From positions 1-11,227 of the forward strand of contig JAYFPY010000054.1 in assembly GCA_034927505.1 (NCBI GenBank): a stretch of 11,227 bases of DNA, read 5' to 3'. This document shows, piece after piece, positions 6,493 through 11,227 of this stretch (position 1 is the stretch's first letter; every line of letters begins with the position of its first letter). Origin of the DNA: RUG100 sp034927505 (GTDB lineage: Bacteria; Bacillota; Clostridia; Peptostreptococcales; Anaerovoracaceae). The position numbers and the translations under genes were made by a program. The notes under the pieces were generated by a model that worked only from the letters and a program-made list of their open reading frames with translations, had not been told where the DNA came from and made no database searches.

Positions 6493-7340
6493 TGGAAGAG
6501 ATGAAAGAAAGACTGAAGATAGGATGTCATCTTTCAGCAGCGAAAGGCTATGTTCACATGGCGGAAGAGGCTGCAGAAATAGATGCTGATACATTTGCTT
6601 TTTTTACGAGAAATCCGCGGGGCGGCAGATCCAAGGCCCTGGACGAAAAAGACATCGAAGCTTTTTTGAAAAAGGCGGAGGAAAACCATCTTCAGACGCT
6701 GGTTGCTCATGCGCCTTATACGATGAACGCATGCTCGGCCACGAAAAAGACCAGAGATTTTGCTTTTTTGGCCATGAAGGAAGATCTGGCCAGAATGGAA
6801 TACACACCGGGGAATTACTATAATTTTCATCCCGGCAGTCACACAGGACAGGGATCGGAAAAAGGGATCGAACTGATTGCAGAGGTCCTCAACGAGACCA
6901 TGCAGCCGGACCAGCAGACGATAGTCCTCTTAGAGACTATGGCAGGAAAAGGCAGCGAAGTCGGAGGCAGATTTGAAGAGTTGGCTGAGATAATCGACCG
7001 TGTAAACTTGAAGGACAAGATCGGCGTATGTATGGATTCCTGCCATGTCAGCGATGCCGGATACGATATAATCAACGATCTGGACGGCGTACTGAAGGAA
7101 TTCGACAGAGTTGTCGGACTGGACAAACTGAAGGCCCTTCACCTCAACGACAGTCTGAATCCGCCGGGGTCGCACAAGGACAGACATGCGAAGATCGGAG
7201 AAGGCCATCTGGGCAAAGAGACCTTCAGGAATATCGTGCAGCACCCTATCCTGAGAGGCCTGCCCATGATACTGGAAACGCCCAATGATCTTGAAGGATA
7301 TGCTGCAGAAATAAAGATGCTGCGTGATATGGAGAAATAA
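6492..7340 (+). CDS. nfo: Endonuclease IV (apurinic/apyrimidinic endonuclease)
   Basis: Zn-dependent AP endonuclease of base excision repair; cleaves 5' of abasic sites and removes 3' blocking groups. The 282-residue length and the full metal ligand set fit the family: H73 (AHAPY), H113 (FHPGSH), E148 (LLETMAGKGSEVG), D182 and H185 (MDSCHVSDAGYD, commonly DTCH), H217 (LHLNDS), D230 and H232 (KDRHAKIGEGHLG) and E262 (ILETPN). The N-terminal GCHLSAAKGY (11-20) is also diagnostic. The start codon shares one base with the dtd stop (TAATG) and there is no good ribosome binding site, so translation is likely coupled to dtd. An internal ATG at 6501 is an alternative start. Last gene of the operon: a terminator begins 6 nt after its stop. 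Confidence 0.96.
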   Translation: MEEMKERLKIGCHLSAAKGYVHMAEEAAEIDADTFAFFTRNPRGGRSKALDEKDIEAFLKKAEENHLQTLVAHAPYTMNACSATKKTRDFAFLAMKEDLARMEYTPGNYYNFHPGSHTGQGSEKGIELIAEVLNETMQPDQQTIVLLETMAGKGSEVGGRFEELAEIIDRVNLKDKIGVCMDSCHVSDAGYDIINDLDGVLKEFDRVVGLDKLKALHLNDSLNPPGSHKDRHAKIGEGHLGKETFRNIVQHPILRGLPMILETPNDLEGYAAEIKMLRDMEK

Positions 7341-7346
7341 AGAAAT

Positions 7347-7382
7347 CGGTGCCTGAGAATACTGTTTTGGACACCGTTTTTT
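7347..7382 (+). terminator. Rho-independent terminator after nfo
   Basis: CGGTG at 7347-7351 pairs with CACCG at 7372-7376, extended inward by CC (7352-7353) with GG (7369-7370) across a bulged A. Six T residues follow at 7377-7382. It closes the prfA-nfo operon. Confidence 0.75.
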
Positions 7383-7424
7383 AATGTCAGTAAATATATA
7401 CAGATTATTTAGAGAACAGTATTT
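7357..7424. repeat. Long-spaced inverted repeat in the nfo-hydrogenase gap
   Basis: AATACTGTT at 7358-7366 is the exact reverse complement of AACAGTATT at 7415-7423. With flanking G-U pairs the match extends to 12 positions (7357-7368 with 7413-7424). The left arm lies in the loop of the nfo terminator and the right arm overlaps the second inverted repeat and the putative -35 box. It could be paired half-sites for a regulator, or an RNA pairing that competes with both hairpins. Confidence 0.55.
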
Positions 7425-7431
7425 ACTTTTT
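7389..7431 (+). promoter_or_regulatory. Second inverted repeat with T-run, overlapping the hydrogenase promoter
   Basis: AGTAAATA at 7389-7396 is the exact reverse complement of TATTTACT at 7420-7427, 23 nt apart, and the right arm runs into TTTTT (7427-7431). This could be a weak back-up terminator or an operator over the -35 region of the following promoter. The right arm also overlaps the alternative pairing listed at 7357-7424. The stem is AT-rich, so a stable RNA hairpin is doubtful. Confidence 0.45.
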
Positions 7432-7449
7432 CCTCAAAAGGTATAAAAT
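7422..7449 (+). promoter_or_regulatory. Probable promoter of the hydrogenase operon
   Basis: TTTACT at 7422-7427 (four of six -35 positions) and TAAAAT at 7444-7449 (five of six -10 positions) are separated by 16 bp. The leader would be about 50 nt and carries a direct repeat, CAGATAATT, at 7460-7468 and 7484-7492. An independent promoter is expected because a terminator precedes it. Confidence 0.5.
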
Positions 7450-7509
7450 AATAATAATTCAGATAATTCGGATTACCAAGCGGCAGATAATTGTCAGGAA
7501 GGAGTAAAA

Positions 7510-9360
7510 ATGAGCAGATTGGACCTGAAAATACAGGGAAAAGCTCAGGCAGTAGTTGAAGGTCTGTACAAAGGACTTGAAAGACGAGTTGCAGCAAGTC
7601 ACCCGGGACTGTGTCCGGTGGATATGGCTGCAGCTTTTTTACGCCTGTGCCATGGTCAGAGCTGTGGGAAATGCACCCCGTGCAGGGTAGGATTGGGACA
7701 GCTGGAAGAATTGATCGATGACGTTTTGGATGGAGGAAAGGATGTAACGATCGATACTGTTGCTCTGATCAGAAACACAGCGGAAAGCATAAGGGACAGC
7801 GCCGACTGCGCCATCGGATATGAGGCTGCAAATATGGTTCTGTCAACACTGAACGGCTTTGAAGAAGATTATATATCTCACATCGAAAAAGGAGTATGTG
7901 AAAAGAGTATAAGGGACTACATGGAAGCAATCCCATGCATAGGTCTGTGTCCTGCCAGAGTGGATATCCCCGGATATGTATCCCTGGTGCTGGAAGGCAG
8001 ATACAATGATGCAGTAAGACTGATAAAAAAAGACAATCCATTCCCTACAGCATGTGCTCTCATCTGCGAGCATCCATGCGAGCATCACTGCAGGAGAGCG
8101 ATGATCGATGCTCCGGTAAATATCAGAGGGCTGAAAAGATATGCCGTTGACCATGCAGGCAGAGTCGAACCGCCGGCAAAGGCAGCGGCCACAGGGAAGA
8201 AAGTCGCAATAATAGGCGGCGGCCCATCCGGGCTTACAGCAGCTTATTATCTGTCTCTCATGGGGCATGAAGCGACGGTTTTTGAAAAGAGAAAATACCT
8301 GGGCGGGATGCTCAGATATGGGATACCAAGCTACAGACTGCCAAGGGAAAGGCTCCAGGAGGAGATCGATATCATCCTTTCACTGGGCGTGAACATCAAC
8401 ATGGATACGGATATAGACAATGCGGAAGATATCAAAAAACTGAGAGAAGATTACGATTCGGTATACATTGCTGTAGGTGCTCATTCATTTGCCAGCATGC
8501 ATGTGGAAGGCGAAGATGCACAGGGCGTTCTTTCCGCAGTAGAAATGCTGAGAGCCATAGGCGATGGGCAGATGCCGGAGATCACCGGTAAAACGGTATG
8601 CGTCATCGGAGGAGGAAACGTGGCTATGGACGTGGCAAGAACGGCAAGACGTCTGGGTGCAAAAGACGTGACCATCCTGTACAGGCGACGAAGAATAGAT
8701 ATGCCGGCACTGCCGGTAGAAATAGAAGGCGCGCTGGCTGACGGCTGCGAAGTAGTTACCCTCAGCGCACCGTCAAGGATAGAAACCGATGAAGAAGATA
8801 ATGTCAGAGCAATGTGGGTAAAACCGCAGATCGTAGGGCTTCTGGACAAATCGGGAAGACCGGCACCAAGAGACGCCCAGGGCGATGAAGTGCGGTTTGA
8901 ATGCGATCTCGTTGTGGCAGCCATCGGGCAGAAGATCGAGGCAGGTCCTTTCGAAGCTTTGGGAATAACCACGAAACGAGGTCAGGTAAGCGCCGATACC
9001 AAGTGTATCGTAGGAAATCTGCCCGGCGTATATGCAGGCGGCGACTGTGTGACCGGACCGGCATCGGCCATAATGTCCATTGCAGCAGGCAAGACTGCTG
9101 CGGCAAACATAGACGAGTATCTCGGATATAATCACGAGATCTCCGTCGACGTGGATATCAGTCATGCAAAGAGAGTCGACAGACCTCCGATGGGTCGTAT
9201 ACAGCTTAGAGAACGTCCTACATCGGAAAAACACAGAGATTTTCTGGAGCTTGAGATGGGGATGAGTCTGGAAGAAGCCGAGCAGGAAGCTTCCAGATGT
9301 CTTCGATGCGATTACTTCGGTATGGGATCATTTAAAGGAGGGCGTGAGAAAAAATGGTAA
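7510..9360 (+). CDS. Hydrogenase-linked NAD(P)H oxidoreductase: NuoF-type Fe-S domain fused to GltD-like flavoprotein
   Basis: A 616-residue fusion. Residues 1-120 resemble only the C-terminal [4Fe-4S] domain of NuoF/HydB, with SCGKCTPCRVG (C52, C55, C58) and distal C100; the FMN/NADH-binding part of NuoF is absent. Residues about 138-215 form the Fe-S region of GltD/NfnL-like proteins: PCIGLCPARVDIPGY (C143, C147), then C182, C186, C190 and C194 spaced C-x3-C-x3-C-x3-C. The FAD fold begins at VAIIGGGPSG (232-241), and the nucleotide fold at VCVIGGGNVAMD (363-374). YRRRRIDMPAL (391-401) has arginines as in NADPH-using GltD proteins. AGGDCVTGPASAI (509-521) is the C-terminal FAD motif, and C597/C600 occur in EASRCLRCD near the end. 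There is no glutamate synthase large subunit, so a GltD role is unlikely. Overlap with the hydrogenase gene points to an electron-transfer subunit between NAD(P)H and HydA. The AAGGAG site (7499-7504) has a 5-nt spacer. Nucleotide specificity and partner are inferred. Confidence 0.88.
   Translation: MSRLDLKIQGKAQAVVEGLYKGLERRVAASHPGLCPVDMAAAFLRLCHGQSCGKCTPCRVGLGQLEELIDDVLDGGKDVTIDTVALIRNTAESIRDSADCAIGYEAANMVLSTLNGFEEDYISHIEKGVCEKSIRDYMEAIPCIGLCPARVDIPGYVSLVLEGRYNDAVRLIKKDNPFPTACALICEHPCEHHCRRAMIDAPVNIRGLKRYAVDHAGRVEPPAKAAATGKKVAIIGGGPSGLTAAYYLSLMGHEATVFEKRKYLGGMLRYGIPSYRLPRERLQEEIDIILSLGVNINMDTDIDNAEDIKKLREDYDSVYIAVGAHSFASMHVEGEDAQGVLSAVEMLRAIGDGQMPEITGKTVCVIGGGNVAMDVARTARRLGAKDVTILYRRRRIDMPALPVEIEGALADGCEVVTLSAPSRIETDEEDNVRAMWVKPQIVGLLDKSGRPAPRDAQGDEVRFECDLVVAAIGQKIEAGPFEALGITTKRGQVSADTKCIVGNLPGVYAGGDCVTGPASAIMSIAAGKTAAANIDEYLGYNHEISVDVDISHAKRVDRPPMGRIQLRERPTSEKHRDFLELEMGMSLEEAEQEASRCLRCDYFGMGSFKGGREKKW
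9334..9342 (+). promoter_or_regulatory. Ribosome binding site of the hydrogenase gene
   Basis: AAAGGAGGG lies inside the 3' end of the flavoprotein gene, 11 nt before the ATG at 9354. It is among the closest matches to the anti-Shine-Dalgarno sequence in the window and, with the 7-nt gene overlap, suggests tightly matched synthesis of the two subunits. Confidence 0.75.
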
Positions 9361-11087
9361 ATCTGAGAATAGACGGACAGGAGATCAGTGTCACTCCCGG
9401 TACTACTATAATGGAAGCGGCAGCGCAGGCCGGTATAGAAATACCGCATCTGTGCTACCTGAAGGAAATAAACGATATTGCGGCGTGCAGAGTGTGCATC
9501 GTAGAAAATATCGGGACGGAAAGACTGATAGCATCCTGCAACACCATGGCAGAGGAAGGCATGGACATACTGACGAACAGCACTCGCGTGAGACGCGCAC
9601 GTGAGACTAATGTAAAGCTGCTGCTGAGCCAGCATGAAGGAATATGCGCATTATGCATCAGATCAGGGAACTGTACTCTGCAGACAGTGGCAAACGATCT
9701 GGGAGTATTGAGTTTACCCTATCACAGGAATGTTGAAAGATACAACTGGGACAGCCGGCTGCCCCTCATAAGGGATGCGGGCAAATGCATCAAATGTATG
9801 CGGTGCGTACAGGTATGCGATAAGATACAGGATCTGCAGGTCTGGGATCTCAATGGATCAGGCCCGCACGTGACGGTAGGCGTCAGCGAAGGAGTCAGCC
9901 TTCAGGATGCAGATTGCTCGCTTTGCGGCCAGTGCATAACTCACTGCCCTGTAGGCGCTCTCAGAGCGCGAGATGATATAGACGAGATGTGGGATGCAAT
10001 AGCAGATCCGGAAAGGGTGACCATCGTCCAGGTGGCTCCGGCAGTAAGAACTGCATGGGGCGAAGGGATAGGTCTGGAAAAGGACAAAGCTACCATGGGA
10101 CGTATGGTACACGCATTGAAAAAGCTGGGCGTGGACTATATATTCGATACAGATTATTCCGCAGATCTGACCATAATGGAAGAAGGATCGGAATTCATAG
10201 AGCGGCTGACCCACAGAGATGAATATCAGTGGCCGATGTTTACTTCATGCTGCCCGGGGTGGGTGCGGTTTGCAAAGACACAGTTCCCGAAAATGGTCCC
10301 GCAGCTTTCTACGGCCAAAAGTCCGCAGCAGATGTTTGGAGCTATGATAAAGACATACGTAGCTGAGAGACTGTCTGTCGATCCGGAGAAGATATATTCG
10401 GTATCGATCATGCCGTGTACAGCCAAAAAGTTTGAAAGAAGCGTGGATCAGGTCAACGATGCCGGTCACGGCAGCGACGTGGATATGGTCCTGACGACTA
10501 GAGAAGTTTGCAGAATGATGCGGGCAAACCACATCAATCCGGATACTCTTCGCAACATGGACTATGACGACATCTTTGATGAAGGTTCCGGTGCCGGAGT
10601 GATATTCGGAGCCACAGGAGGAGTAATGGAAGCAGCACTACGGAGCGCATACTATCTTGTGACAAAGAAAAATCCGGATCCGGAGGCTTTCCGCGAAGTC
10701 AGAGGCATAAAGGGCTGGAAAGAAGCCAAGTTCGACATCGAAGGCATAACGGTAAGAGTGGCTGTGGCCAGCGGACTGAGGAACGCCAGAAAGCTGATAG
10801 AGGCGGTGAACAGCGGAGAAGCGGAATACGACTTCGTCGAGATCATGGCATGTCCGGGCGGATGCTCCGGCGGCGGCGGCCAGCCTATACATGAAGGACA
10901 GGAAATGGCCGAAGAACGAGGACAGATACTGTACGGTCTGGACAAGATCAGCAATCTCAGGTTCAGCCATGAAAATCCTGCAGTACTGACATCCTACACT
11001 GAATTCCTGGGAGAACCGCTGGGAGAAAAATCACATAAACTCCTCCATACGGATCTTACAAAATGGGAACTTAAGATGACCAAATAA
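9354..11087 (+). CDS. hydA: [FeFe] hydrogenase catalytic subunit, group A with four accessory Fe-S clusters
   Basis: Cytosolic enzyme interconverting protons and H2. The 577-residue protein has the layout of Clostridium pasteurianum CpI: an N-terminal [2Fe-2S] ferredoxin domain (C34, C45, C48, C62), a His-Cys3 [4Fe-4S] site (H94, C98, C101, C107), two ferredoxin-type [4Fe-4S] clusters (C145/148/151/155 and C188/191/194/198) and the H-cluster domain. All H-cluster motifs are intact: TSCCPGW (297-303), MPCTAKKFE (353-361) and MACPGGCSGGGGQP (498-511), giving ligands C300, C355, C500 and C504 and the proton-relay cysteine C299. Other proton-path residues, S319 and probably E280 and E283, also appear present. 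There is no C-terminal extra domain as in many bifurcating HydA proteins. The start overlaps the flavoprotein stop by 7 nt (ATGGTAA). That partner suggests HydDB group A2 (glutamate synthase-linked) rather than HydABC. Maturation genes hydE, hydF and hydG are not in this window. Confidence 0.96.
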   Translation: MVNLRIDGQEISVTPGTTIMEAAAQAGIEIPHLCYLKEINDIAACRVCIVENIGTERLIASCNTMAEEGMDILTNSTRVRRARETNVKLLLSQHEGICALCIRSGNCTLQTVANDLGVLSLPYHRNVERYNWDSRLPLIRDAGKCIKCMRCVQVCDKIQDLQVWDLNGSGPHVTVGVSEGVSLQDADCSLCGQCITHCPVGALRARDDIDEMWDAIADPERVTIVQVAPAVRTAWGEGIGLEKDKATMGRMVHALKKLGVDYIFDTDYSADLTIMEEGSEFIERLTHRDEYQWPMFTSCCPGWVRFAKTQFPKMVPQLSTAKSPQQMFGAMIKTYVAERLSVDPEKIYSVSIMPCTAKKFERSVDQVNDAGHGSDVDMVLTTREVCRMMRANHINPDTLRNMDYDDIFDEGSGAGVIFGATGGVMEAALRSAYYLVTKKNPDPEAFREVRGIKGWKEAKFDIEGITVRVAVASGLRNARKLIEAVNSGEAEYDFVEIMACPGGCSGGGGQPIHEGQEMAEERGQILYGLDKISNLRFSHENPAVLTSYTEFLGEPLGEKSHKLLHTDLTKWELKMTK

Positions 11088-11089
11088 TC

Positions 11090-11136
11090 AAATTTTCCGG
11101 CAGGGATCAGGAGATCCCTGCCGAAAAATTTATTTT
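11090..11136 (+). terminator. Strong, near-symmetric terminator after the hydrogenase gene
   Basis: CGGCAGGGATC at 11098-11108 pairs perfectly with GATCCCTGCCG at 11113-11123 around an AGGA tetraloop. After one C-A mismatch the stem continues with seven A-T pairs (11090-11096 with 11125-11131), and TTTATTTT follows on the + strand. The A-rich left and T-rich right flanks could let it work in both directions. Confidence 0.85.
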
Positions 11137-11227
11137 CAGATCCAAGACGCGCAAATAGAATAAAAGTATAAGAAACCAATCGAAAACAGTGCATAAATAA
11201 AATCAATAAAAAGAATATTGCAAATAT
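11137..11227. other. AT-rich tail, no gene seen
   Basis: About 90 bases of AT-rich sequence after the terminator, with no start codon and ribosome binding site pair on the + strand and no recognisable RNA. It is probably the upstream region of a gene beyond the window. Confidence 0.5.

Noticed and set aside
7510..9360. Glutamate synthase small subunit (gltD)
   Set aside because: There is a NuoF-type N-terminal extension, no gltB large subunit, and the gene overlaps a hydrogenase gene, so a hydrogenase electron-transfer role fits better.
9354..11087. NADH-quinone oxidoreductase subunit G (NuoG) or a regulatory or sensory hydrogenase
   Set aside because: All three H-cluster motifs (TSCCPGW, MPCTAKKFE and MACPGGCSGGGGQP) are intact and there is no PAS or kinase domain, so it is a catalytic [FeFe] hydrogenase.

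Overview
The window suggests a strictly anaerobic, low-to-mid GC Gram-positive bacterium of the class Clostridia, possibly near the Anaerovoracaceae/Mogibacterium group. The grounds are the gene content ([FeFe] hydrogenase with a GltD-like partner), a prfA - sua5 - rpiB - upp order resembling the Bacillus/Clostridia ywl region, strong AGGAG-type ribosome binding sites, and purine-rich coding strands that use AGA/AGG (Arg) and ATA (Ile) freely. The genus is a guess; the class is fairly secure. All nine genes lie on the + strand and there is no intact mobile element, tRNA, rRNA or CRISPR array.

Layout. (1) Positions 1-250 hold a GC-rich, apparently non-coding stretch with a 22-bp tandem repeat. 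(2) A monocistronic cysteine synthase-like gene (355-1311) has its own extended -10 promoter and leader hairpin and ends at a terminator (1403-1450). (3) A seven-gene, closely packed operon follows, starting from a promoter that overlaps the end of that terminator: prfA (release factor 1), a Sua5-type threonylcarbamoyl-AMP synthase, rpiB, upp, tyrS, dtd and nfo (1506-7340), closed by a terminator at 7347-7382. It mixes translation fidelity (prfA, tRNA t6A modification, TyrRS, D-aminoacyl-tRNA deacylase), pentose/pyrimidine salvage (rpiB, upp) and DNA repair (nfo). (4) A 169-bp gap contains three competing inverted-repeat pairings and a probable promoter. (5) A two-gene redox operon (7510-11087) ends at a strong symmetric hairpin (11090-11136); the last 90 bp are AT-rich with no gene.

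The most interesting unit is the redox operon. The first gene fuses a NuoF-type C-terminal [4Fe-4S] domain, without the FMN/NADH-binding part of NuoF, to a GltD/NfnL-like FAD and NAD(P)H oxidoreductase. The second, overlapping it by 7 nt, is a complete [FeFe] hydrogenase with the H-cluster and four accessory Fe-S clusters. This resembles what HydDB calls group A2 (glutamate synthase-linked), a class without a settled physiological function as far as I recall. The inferred complex would pass electrons between NAD(P)H and H2 without the usual HydB/HydC subunits. A second notable point is that tyrS and dtd abut with zero spacing, joining a synthetase known in other bacteria to mischarge D-tyrosine to the enzyme that clears D-Tyr-tRNA.
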